Translations under genes and position numbers: made by a program | Shown: one piece after another, positions 1-8,744 of the stretch | Numbering within the stretch: position 1 is the first letter of the stretch | Layout: every line of letters starts with the position of its first letter | From: Colletotrichum lupini | Taxonomy: Eukaryota; Ascomycota; Sordariomycetes; Glomerellales; Glomerellaceae | Direction: 5' to 3' | DNA length: 64,000 nucleotides | Assembly (NCBI RefSeq): GCF_023278565.1 | Contig: NC_064678.1 | Location: 5,394,001 to 5,458,000, forward strand | Notes under the pieces: model-generated | What the model was told of the DNA's origin: nothing | Databases searched by the model: none | The model's input: only the letters and a program-made list of their open reading frames with translations

Positions 1-586
1 GGCCACACCAACGCCCAAGCCAACCCACTTCCCAGTTCAATCGCGGGTGCTTCCATACCTGAAGAGGAGGCTAAGTTGTCAACGAGGTAGCTTCGGCCCT
101 TCGCTACCTCGCATCTTGGACTTAGCTCCGAGATCATATATGGCAGCCTGGAAGAAACTCGAAGCCATCCATGTCGCTTTAGACTCGATAAGAGTCACGA
201 CGAGGAGGATGATGACGAATAATGGCATATAGAGCGCTCCGAGCCCCGGCGGGCTTGCCGTACCCCGTTAACCGTCCGTCTCGGCCGGCCTCCGCGCTCT
301 TGAACCAATAGGTCTCCCTTTATCTCCTGGCGCCACATAGGGAGCCACATGGGCAAACATAGGAGCTTCGTTTTTATGGCCCTCTTTAAGACTACGAATC
401 TCCCCATTGTTAAATTCAGCCCTACCCCTTGGCACATTACCAGTTCTTTTCCTTTCACACGACGTCCTCAGGAGATCGACTACCCAACTACACTTGATTC
501 GGCTCTCAGCATATCTAACCCAGCTGGGCGATATCGACCCTCAATTATAACTTGCCAGACGAATCAGAACGAAAAACTCGATAGCC
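1..586. other. Left-edge intergenic sequence
   Basis: I see no supportable gene here. Short open frames exist, but none shows a domain, a splice structure or a convincing start. The last ~100 bases are presumably the 5' leader of the DUF3533 gene that starts at 587. Confidence 0.5.
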
Positions 587-1960
587 ATGTCACCCAACAA
601 CGTCCCACAAAGGACACCACTCTCACAATGGAGCGCTGCTCAACGGAAGGGTATCATCATACCTATGGTCATGTCATCGATACTGATCTTGGTTCTCGTC
701 CTTGCCAACATGTCATATCTCTTTGGAGCAACATTTGAGCAAGGGAAGCGCACACATGCACTCAAGATTCTGGCCGTTGACCTGGATGGGGGCGCCATTG
801 GTTCAGCAATTGCAGGCGCATCCAAGAGCCTCCAAGCTGCCAACTTCCCAACCATCGAGTTTGGTTCCGCCTCGAAATACTCAAATCCCGCAGCGGTCAA
901 GAACGCGGTATGCAAAGGAGACTATTGGGGAGCCATCTATATCAACGTGGGCGCGTCTGCGAAGCTCGCCAGTGCCATCAACGGCACCTCGACCGCAGCC
1001 TACAATGCCGCCGACTCAGTCACATACACCTACAACCAGGCCCGATACCCTGCGATCGCCGATTCCACCATTAACAGCAACATTCAAAAGGTCGTCGGCG
1101 CATCGAGGGCCTTCTACTACCAGTCGCCCAACGGCACGGCTGCCCTCCGATCCCTGAATACTACCAACCCGGCAGCCATCGCCGCCTACCTGAACCCGAT
1201 CTCGTCCACCCCCGACCTCATTGGCGCCCAGACGCAAGCGAGTCGCGTCTTCTTCAACACCGTCAACATCATCGTCCCCACCCTCGCCCAGTTCTTCTTC
1301 ATCTTGGCCCTGAACGGCATCGGCATGAGCTCCGGCCTCCTCGCCAAGATGAGAGTCCGCGACGTCTGGCTCATCCGCTTCACAATTGGCAAGATCTACG
1401 GCTTCCTCACCGCCGTCACTGTCACGGGGTATCTCTGGGCTTTTAGGGAGAACTGGGCCGTCGGTGGCCCCGAGTTCGGCAAGACTCTCCTCGTCTTCTG
1501 GCTCTACATGGATGTGCAGTGGCAGGTCCTCGAGTCCCTCATCGGATCCTTTGTGCCCATGCAGCTCATCCCGTTCTTCTTCCTCACCTGGATGCTCACC
1601 AACGTCGCGAGTAGCGTGTTCCCCTTCGAGATCATGGCGGGCTTCTACAGGATCGGCTACGCCTTCCCGGCGCACGAGATCTACTCTCTCTTGGTGCAGG
1701 CGTGGACTGGTTGCGCTGATCAGACGCGCGTGGCCCTGCCTGTTCTCTTCTCCTGGTGGCTCGTGGGCCACGTCGGCTCTGTCTTCTCCATCCGCAAGCG
1801 TTGCGCTGACGCCGCGGCCATTGTTGCGGCCGGTGCTGCCGCTGCCGCTGCTGCAAAGGCGCCGGCCCAGCAAGACGACACCGTCTCTATCCCTCCTCGC
1901 TCTGCTAGCACGGAAGCGACTTTGCAGTCCGATGAAGAGCAAGTCAGAAACGAGAAATGA
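587..1960 (+). CDS. DUF3533 / SNG1-like multi-pass membrane protein
   Basis: Single-exon gene of 457 aa. The N-terminal ~20 residues are followed by one hydrophobic segment (about residues 25-46). A soluble, Asn-glycosylatable region follows (about 55-215, with several NGT/NTT sequons). The C-terminal half holds about five to six membrane segments (about 225-400), and an Ala-rich cytosolic tail ends the protein. This layout, one TM then an extracytosolic loop then a TM cluster, matches the fungal DUF3533 family that includes yeast Sng1, implicated in nitrosoguanidine resistance and plasma-membrane lipid asymmetry. The start is the first ATG of the open frame and sits in a good context (agccATGtc). 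No frame break is seen. The substrate is unknown; the family assignment is by recognition of architecture and sequence style, not by search. Confidence 0.8.
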   Translation: MSPNNVPQRTPLSQWSAAQRKGIIIPMVMSSILILVLVLANMSYLFGATFEQGKRTHALKILAVDLDGGAIGSAIAGASKSLQAANFPTIEFGSASKYSNPAAVKNAVCKGDYWGAIYINVGASAKLASAINGTSTAAYNAADSVTYTYNQARYPAIADSTINSNIQKVVGASRAFYYQSPNGTAALRSLNTTNPAAIAAYLNPISSTPDLIGAQTQASRVFFNTVNIIVPTLAQFFFILALNGIGMSSGLLAKMRVRDVWLIRFTIGKIYGFLTAVTVTGYLWAFRENWAVGGPEFGKTLLVFWLYMDVQWQVLESLIGSFVPMQLIPFFFLTWMLTNVASSVFPFEIMAGFYRIGYAFPAHEIYSLLVQAWTGCADQTRVALPVLFSWWLVGHVGSVFSIRKRCADAAAIVAAGAAAAAAAKAPAQQDDTVSIPPRSASTEATLQSDEEQVRNEK

Positions 1961-3161
1961 ATGATGGAGCCGCAAGAGATTTCTTAGAAACGGATTCGAA
2001 TTTGGCTGCTGATGTAATTGAAGATTTATGCGACGTCACAGCGGACGGCACGCTTGATACCCAGCATAACATGGAGTTATTGGATTCTGCATCGAGACCA
2101 TTGTATAGTGTGTTATGTTTGCTTTGAATGTTCAGATGATATAGACTCAACTTAGACATAGCATCTTCTCTTACAAGGGATTAATCCAACTCGTCTTAGT
2201 CTCTTAGACGTGGCCTTCTTGACGCCGAATCGTTGTGAGTAATTGAATGCGGGAGATGCTTATCTCAGTCCCAAAGAGTCTACAATCGACTTGATCATCG
2301 GGGCATGTCTCTTGTTTCATAGAACAAATAGGGGTCTCATTCCCAAACTATCTAGCTGCGATAAATTCCTTCACTTCTTATGCTAAGAATAGATATTGAC
2401 TAACTGATAACGGTATTTTATGGACAGATACCTCAGTGTTCTATCTGGATGAAAACGCCTCTTCCATAAGTAATATGTTTGTTGAGTAGATTTAGAAAGT
2501 CTTGGTGAAAGAGAGATAAGGATGGTCGCTGTGATAGCAAAAGAGGGGTTTATAAGTAAATGCATCACCTACTTTTTTGGCTATCATCGCCTCAGTGCGT
2601 GTCCGTTATTTCGAGTCGTTGGGCCTGGTCAATGTTACCACTTCGACACCTACATGGTCTCGTTCATCCAGATTTCGGTCTTCAAAGCAGTTCCGTAGTG
2701 AGGAAGATCGGCCGGCTCGGCACGGGCGCCTGTTCGTCCGTTCTTTGTTTGTTAGCAAAACAGCATACGGAGGCAAACCGGAAGCAGAGATGCATCAACA
2801 CAGACCCGGCGACGTCAACGAAACATCCAACAATGAAGAAAATTCAAATTGTAGCCTAATTCAAAGACGTTCAGAGACGTAGTGCTGCCCTACAAGGCTA
2901 TCCATTGGCGATATCTTGCGGGGTAATGTTAAATATCGTGGCCGACGTCTGTGTGGATGCATTGTTCTGAACGCGTTCCGTGTTTCGCTGCGCCATAGCG
3001 TCTTCGTCTGTGTTCAAATCAGGGTTCCAACATGGCCAGACCCGTCGTGGCTTTTGCATGTTATTCAGAGCCATTCCTCTGAGTTGCTTCAATGTGAAGC
3101 TGTCTTCCGACTTTTGGATCTGGTCACTATTTCCTGCCTACTCACACAATCAAGGCCCAAC
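1961..3161. other. Intergenic region between DUF3533 gene and MFS gene
   Basis: 1.2 kb with no supported gene. An open frame continuous with the MFS gene runs from 2916, but its predicted residues before 3162 look like translated leader (no domain, no membrane segment). I treat them as 5' UTR or promoter. Confidence 0.5.
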
Positions 3162-5105
3162 ATGGAGCTCAACGCTACAGCCACACATAATTCTCGACAG
3201 GTCAACCAAGAAAGTATGGACTATCAGCCACAAGAAGCCACGCAACCCGCTCCCGTGCAGGCCGCGAGATCATCAGCGGGTTCCAGCTTCTTCGAACCAC
3301 TCTGGCGACGCAACGACGAGAAGAGTGGCAACCGAGGCTTCGAGGGGAACCAGAAATCCCACTTCAGCAGCCGCAGCAGCTCGGTGACAGACATTGACAG
3401 GAGGGCAAAGCATGGAGAGACTTTCCAGACGAGCTTTGAAGTGGATGCACCAGAGGGTATCCTGTATAGAAATGGACAGCTTATCCTCCAGCCGGCGCCG
3501 ACTAAGGATCCGCGGGATCCCCTCAATCTACCTATGTCCCGCAAAGTCCTAGGATGCTTCTGTCTCTGCTGCTTCGGCGCGCTGGCCGCTGCCGCTGAGC
3601 TGATTCTCGGTGCCATGTTGCCCGTCTTTGCTCTCGAATACGCCGGCCTCGATCCGAAGATCCTCAAGCCCCTGACCGACAGCGGTGGTCTTCCGGCGGG
3701 CCTCGACCCCCTAAAGGTCCTTTCGAATCTGCCGAGTGCGCCGCCAATCTTTCAAATCTACCTCTTGGCTTCACTACCGGTCCTGGTCATTGGTTTGGCC
3801 AACTTGGTTCTCGTTCCAATGGCCATCTCTGTCGGCCGCCGTCCAGTTGTTCTCAGCACTGGTGTTGTTGCCATCATTGGATGTCTCTGGGCAGGCAGCA
3901 GTCAGTCGCTGCAGTCACATCTTTTCGCTCGTTGCGTCCAAGCTGTTGGCGCTGGCACGGTTGAGAGCTTGATTCCGTTCATTATCCAGGATATGGTCTT
4001 TGTGCACCAGCGCAATGCGTGGATTTCCAGCATCTTTGCCGCTCAGCGTCTCATCATCATTGTTCTTGGGATCGCGGCGCCATACATGATTATCGACTTG
4101 AGCTGGCGGTGGATGTACTACATCACGGCCATTGGCGCGGCATTCTTCCTCGTTGGTGTTTACTTCTTCATGCCTGAGACCAGATGGCAACGAACGCGTG
4201 CCGAGATGAGTAAGTCAGAAGCATTCAGATTCTTTGGGGGTATCGGCTGACCATGAACTTTTAGATGGCATTCCCCGCAACGAGATCGGCCATGAGCGCA
4301 GTCCTAGGACGTTCCGTTACAACATTGCTCTCTTCCATGGCAAGATGGACTGGCGCAAGGGCTGGAATGCTTTTGTTGACACTCTTCGCACGTTTTTCTA
4401 CCCTCAAATCTTCTTCATCACCATGCTTAACAGTGTGATGATTGCGTGCGCTTTTGCTGCTGGTTATACCGTGGCCCCAGCTCTCTTGACAGCGCCCTGG
4501 TCGTAAGTTTTGAATTCTCAAAGTTGGTGGAGAGACCCGACTAACGCCGATATAGATGGGACTTCATGAACCTTGGTCTCTGCCTCGTGCCGGTCCTCAT
4601 CGCCGCTATCGCTGTTGCCTTGGTCACTGGAAGTGCTGCCGACTGGATGGCGAACCGCATCGCGAAGAAACGGGGAGTCCGCGTCCCTGAAAACCAACTT
4701 GTGAACCTCATCATCCCGACCCTCGCCGGTATTGTGGGCTCCATCATCTTTGGTCTGGCTGGCTCGAACCAGGCAGAGTATTCTTACTTCACGTTCCTCA
4801 CAGGCCTTGGCCTGATGGCGTTCGGCTTTTTGGGCGCCAACACCATTGGCGCGGTCTACGTTCTTGAGTGCTACCCTCACCTCGCGGGCCCAGCACTGGT
4901 CAACATCGCCTCGTTCAGAGGTTTGCTGGCTTTTATTCTGTCATTCAAGATCTCCGACTGGGTGGTGGATATGGGCTACTTTGACGCGATGATGATTTAC
5001 ACCGGGCTGATCAGCGCCTTTGCTGTTTTCGTTCCCGTGGTGTATTTCTACGGGCCTGCTTGGCGCAGGAGATGGCCAGCCGAGCATTTCGGTGATCACA
5101 TTTGA
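3162..5105 (+). CDS. MFS transporter, DHA1/multidrug type
   Basis: Three exons by hand splicing: 3162-4209, 4265-4502 and 4556-5105, giving 611 aa. Both introns have GTAAGT donors and TAG acceptors, and the frame is kept across both joins. The first ~130 residues are polar and cytosolic. The phrase 'DPRDPLNLPMSRK' (exon 1) is typical of the leader just before TM1 in fungal DHA1 drug:H+ antiporters. Twelve membrane segments follow; 'SVGRRPVV' matches the MFS loop 2-3 signature, and a 'PETRWQRTR' loop follows TM6. The likely role is plasma-membrane efflux of drugs or metabolites by proton antiport; the substrate cannot be told. The start at 3162 is chosen because upstream residues look untranslated; 3216 is a possible alternative Met. 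The gene lies just left of the accessory island and lacks the island palindrome. Confidence 0.85.
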
Positions 5106-5683
5106 CAAATGATATGTGCCAACTAAGATGGACTTTACGGACAGGGGATTTGTATGAGTACTAATGACTTGGGAAGGAGTTTTGCGTTTGTTTGACTTGC
5201 TATTTATGTTTAATATTGTACTACTCCTCGATGCTCGATGATTGATCGCCCTGGGCGTGGGGACCCAAAGAAAATTACAGAGACAAAACGGATGGGGAGA
5301 AGCTCCCTGTGTATAATCAGGTATTCGTGAAATAAAAAGGCATGCAAGCCCGGTAATCCACCTCATCTCTTCTCCCTTCACTCACTCGTCGAATACGTCA
5401 GACGTGAAAAAGCTCCGAAGAGCCAAGTACCATAAGCTGCAGGAAAGGGCGACCGGTTGCCAGTTGGCAGCAGCGCCCGGGCCACATGCAGAACTCCCAA
5501 CTTCTCACCTACACCACCTTGCTCCAAAAACTCATGATCACCACCCTCTCATCACAACTCATCATCGCCACCCTCTCTTCATAACAACTCAAAAAATAAT
5601 GAGACAGAGCAAAAGAGAGACTCCTCGACGGATCCATCCGTCTAGTAGCATGACTGCCCATGAGGCCAACTTATCGCGGCTAA
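5106..5683. other. Intergenic region; left flank of the accessory island
   Basis: No supported gene. Around 5,515-5,600 there is CA/TC-rich simple sequence with repeated 'catca' and 'ccaccctctc' words. The transition from ordinary genes to island content falls here, but I could not find a direct or inverted repeat that would fix the exact boundary. Confidence 0.4.
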
Positions 5684-6744
5684 TCAAGTCTCGTCGCCCT
5701 CAACGGCGGCCGCCTGCGCCGCCTCCGCCATTCTTCTCTTCTTGGCGAGCTTCTCCTTGTTGTCATATGCCCTCTCGGCGGACCGCTGGCGCTTCTTCAA
5801 AGCGAATTCACTGCCCATCTCCGCAAACATCATCTCCGAATTGGTCACGTCCAGTATCTCCTCGGCCAATTCTCCACCGTTAATGCTTCCGCCAGAATCG
5901 ACATGGAGAAGAGTCGCTGCATTGGTAACTCTTTCCGGAGTTCTCGTCGTCGTCATCCAACACCTCCATCCAGAGGACCTCGTCTTCGTCAGAATTCTGC
6001 TCGCGGGCCAAAAAGGCATAGCCTTTCTGGTCTGCGAGGTCATCTTTGAAGTCCTCGAGCTCCTCGGCCGTGCGAAAGTCACCTTCTTCCAAGGGGGAGA
6101 GCTCTCTTCCATAGTCGGTATCCTTGCCACTGTTGTCGGACGACGAGAAGGTGACGCTGTCGTCCTCATCTCCTGCGCCATCTTCCTCGTCTTCGTAGTC
6201 CACGCTCTGCTCCACATAGTTGACTTGGGTCGTCGCGGCTCGGACACCTCGAGCGCTCTTGTTGCCCTCTGTGGACAGCAGCGCGGCCCTAGACTCCTTG
6301 GGCAGATCACTCTCGCAAGTCGGGTTGGATCATTCCCTGCATCTCCTCGAAAGTGTGAAGTCTTGCGCAGGTGCGGGTGATTGATTCCGCCTCGCGCTGA
6401 AGCTTGCGCCTCATGAACTCCTTGCCGGCCTAGAGATTCATTAGTCGGTGTCGCTTTGAGACCTGGGTAATCAAGGCGCCTCGTACCTCCGTCTCCGCAA
6501 CCCATGCCTTTAACATCTTGCTGCGAGCCTCGACGGCCAGTCTGAGCTTTTTGTTGACTGGTATGTTGGCGCTGTAGGGCAATGTCCTTTTGTAAACTAT
6601 TGTCGTGTTCAAAGACGAGTGTTGTGACTTGGGAAAATACGAGAAAGCGCAAGAAGCTCGAGAAGCAAAAGGACCTCCAAAGGACCTGGCGTGCAACAGG
6701 TTCCCCGTGAGATGGTATGGCGGCGTAAAAAAGGTAAGGCGCAA
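5684..6744 (-). pseudogene. Island gene remnant: acidic/basic protein of unknown function, frame-broken
   Basis: Unrecognised protein. Read 3'-ward from about 6,744, one frame gives '...NKKLRLAVEARSKMLK...'. A good intron follows, about 6,485 to 6,432 (donor GTACGA, branch ACTAAT, acceptor CTAG), and the frame continues 'GKEFMRRKLQREAESI'. At about 6,325 the frame must shift by one base to continue into a strongly acidic stretch ('DYEDEEDGAGDEDDS', ending at 5,880). A further shift near 5,925 is needed to reach the C-terminus, a basic 'KKRQRSAERAYDNKEKLAKK' region ending at 5,684. Neither shift can be explained by a plausible GT-AG intron, so I call it broken. The acidic middle and basic tail suggest a nuclear protein. 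A perfect copy of the island palindrome lies at 6,577. The N-terminus is uncertain. Confidence 0.55.
6577..6587. repeat. Island palindrome GGRCAWTGYCC, exact copy
   Basis: Reads GGGCAATGTCC, in the 5' part of the broken acidic-protein gene. This is the leftmost exact copy in the window. Confidence 0.7.
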
Positions 6745-7240
6745 AATCGCGAAGCTGTTGATTGTATGAGGTAAGAATTCTCAAGACGTAAGAAAGGTAG
6801 GTAAACAAATCAAAATGAAAAGATTTCTGAATCCCTCGTGCTGCGTAAGGGCGATTAGCCGCGAAGGTAAGCTTCCATCGGGGAAGGTTAGAAGAAAGAA
6901 AAGAAGCTCGTGAAGTGAGATGCGCCGCTGGGATGGACTGCCTCCTGTAATATCCAGTCGGGCAGGAAGGCGCCAGCAGAGCATCGCGCCTCCCCCTCGT
7001 GCCTTCCCTTCTACCAAGGGTACTTCGGGGGTGCAACTTCGGAACATTGACGACTCTGATACGTATCGTCTCGACTCGGCTAATCCCACAGAAAGAGTAT
7101 TTCACTCTTTAAGAAACAAATTCGTAACTTTCGTCTTTGTGACGAGCCTCCAACCCACTTCTTCTCCTTCTCTCGCGAGAACTTCCACCTTTTCAGAACA
7201 CGGAACTACTGAATCTCATCCGTCAATCTTCAACTGATAA

Positions 7241-7251
7241 GGACATTGCCC
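7241..7251. repeat. Island palindrome, exact copy
   Basis: Reads GGACATTGCCC, 167 bases upstream of the start codon of the 208-aa gene, in its probable promoter or leader. Confidence 0.7.
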
Positions 7252-7407
7252 TCAGGACCGTATTTACTCCTTTTCAACTACATTAATTTGTCTCGTTCTG
7301 CCACGCGGCTACTCCCCCCCCCCCCCTCCCCCAGACGTAGCAAAGGCGTTCGGATCTTCCAAAAGGCGTTGTCCTTTCTTGTTCTCAATTCCGAAACCAC
7401 ATTCGAG

Positions 7408-8147
7408 ATGGCTCCCTCCACTTCGAAGGAACTCCCTGATGTTGAGATTGATCTTCTGAGAACGGAGATCTGGGCTCAACCAAAGGACGCTTCACTACTC
7501 AGTGTGACCGAGCAGATCATTTTAAACAACCTTGAAGTGATTGCGCGTCAGAACACGCTGATCTTGCAACTGTTCATGAAGAACGACCAAGAGACGTCCA
7601 AGGCCAAAAAGTTTGTCTTCTGGTTCTTTGTTCCTATCTTGCAAGAGAGCTGACGCTGTATAAAGCATTTCAAGGGCAAAGTCCACACGTAAGAGCAAAA
7701 GGAGAAGATTAGACTCCTCAGAGGACGAGGGAGAGTCGGACGATAATGAGGACCAAGCTGCGACAAAGGTGTTGCACCAGCGCTTCTCGGAAAAGATGCT
7801 GGAAAAGTATCGTAAATTTATCCGTGAGACCGGCTATACACCTTATGTGAAAAAGGGCAAATCCATTACCATGGCGAAGAACGCTGTGGAGTTCCGAGAG
7901 GCGTTGGCCGATGGGGTTGAGTCAGACGACGACTCTGATGGTAAGTACAATGCCCTTCACTACTATACCATTACTGATCTGCCACGCAGCCGGCTCGATG
8001 TATGCCCATTTCCAGAAACTCTCAGAGGATGCGTTGCAAGCGGTATACTTGTCGCTTGGCCAGCGCCTGAAAACCAAACCCGCTTCCTCTGGCAACGGAG
8101 ATGGATCTTCGAGGGCCATGAACTCTGACGAGGCCCTTTCGTCGTGA
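7408..8147 (+). CDS. Small island protein of unknown function (208 aa)
   Basis: Three exons: 7408-7610, 7675-7940 and 7990-8147. The introns are GTTTGT...AAG (with a gctgac branch point) and GTAAGT...CAG, and the frame is kept. I do not recognise the family. Residues about 10-70 look helical and amphipathic ('VTEQIILNNLEVIARQN'). A basic, NLS-like run follows ('KSTRKSKRRR'), then an acidic stretch and a Lys-rich helical region ('RFSEKMLEKYRKFIRETGY'). The tail is low in complexity. The second donor site overlaps a one-mismatch copy of the island palindrome (7945-7955), and a perfect copy lies 167 bases before the start (7241-7251). It is transcribed away from the remnant at 5,684-6,744 and towards the recombinase gene. 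A nuclear role is inferred from the basic/acidic composition only. Confidence 0.6.
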
Positions 8148-8744
8148 GGCCTGACCGGTCTGTGGTCTTTCCAAGACTTCTTCCTGCGTTTCTGCTTCGT
8201 TGTTTTTCCAAAGTTTCTTTTAGCGAGCGCAATTTGAGAGGGGGGGGGGCGGGAGGAACGGGTCCATGTCCGCACAAGACCACTTAGATCTTGATGTGTA
8301 TATCGACCTGAAGGGCATTGACCTCGGTGGATCTACAACTTGCAAATAAACATAGATTAGATGGCTACATTCAATGAAGACGAACAACATTTGCTGATGA
8401 ATTTAATCGGTGTCGCGACTTCAATCGGCTGAATTAACAAGGATGATCACGAGACTGAGCAAGGGTATTGAGTTGCATGGTAGAGTGGTGATGCCACTTA
8501 GTACATAGTATTTCATTTCATAAAGAAGCCAGTGTCAGCAATAAAGCAAGCATCTGTGAGCCACAAGGAAAAGGGCAGAAATCAAAACCCTCCCACTACT
8601 CCCCCCTGGTCTCTCGTATCGTCCCTCTACTCTGGACTCGCAAATAGTCTCTTCTCTTACAAAACATAGATAAGAAAGAAACATCCGAAACGCCCCCCAT
8701 CTCTTCAAGGGTCCCCAAAGGGCCCCAAAGGGCATTGTCCCCTG
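8148..8744. other. Intergenic region between the convergent 208-aa gene and the recombinase gene
   Basis: No gene seen. The region holds a one-mismatch palindrome at 8,313-8,323 and a perfect copy at 8,730-8,740, which is 4 bases beyond the recombinase stop codon. A poly-G run lies at about 8,240-8,250. Confidence 0.5.
8730..8740. repeat. Island palindrome, exact copy
   Basis: Reads GGGCATTGTCC, 4 bases downstream of the recombinase stop codon. Confidence 0.7.

Noticed and set aside
1024..1034. CTACAATGCCG near-match in the DUF3533 gene
   Set aside because: Three mismatches to the palindrome; chance level.
1016..1975. 319-aa open frame antisense to the DUF3533 gene
   Set aside because: Its Arg/Glu/Gly-rich composition is the mirror of a G+C-rich membrane-protein gene; no domain or splice support.
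2916..3161. N-terminal extension of the MFS open frame
   Set aside because: The extra 82 residues show no leader or membrane features; the ATG at 3162 gives a standard-length protein, so this is most likely 5' UTR.
5684..7105. 473-aa single open frame on the minus strand
   Set aside because: Only its last ~85 residues fit the reconstructed gene; the rest lies in the wrong frame next to a better-supported spliced frame.
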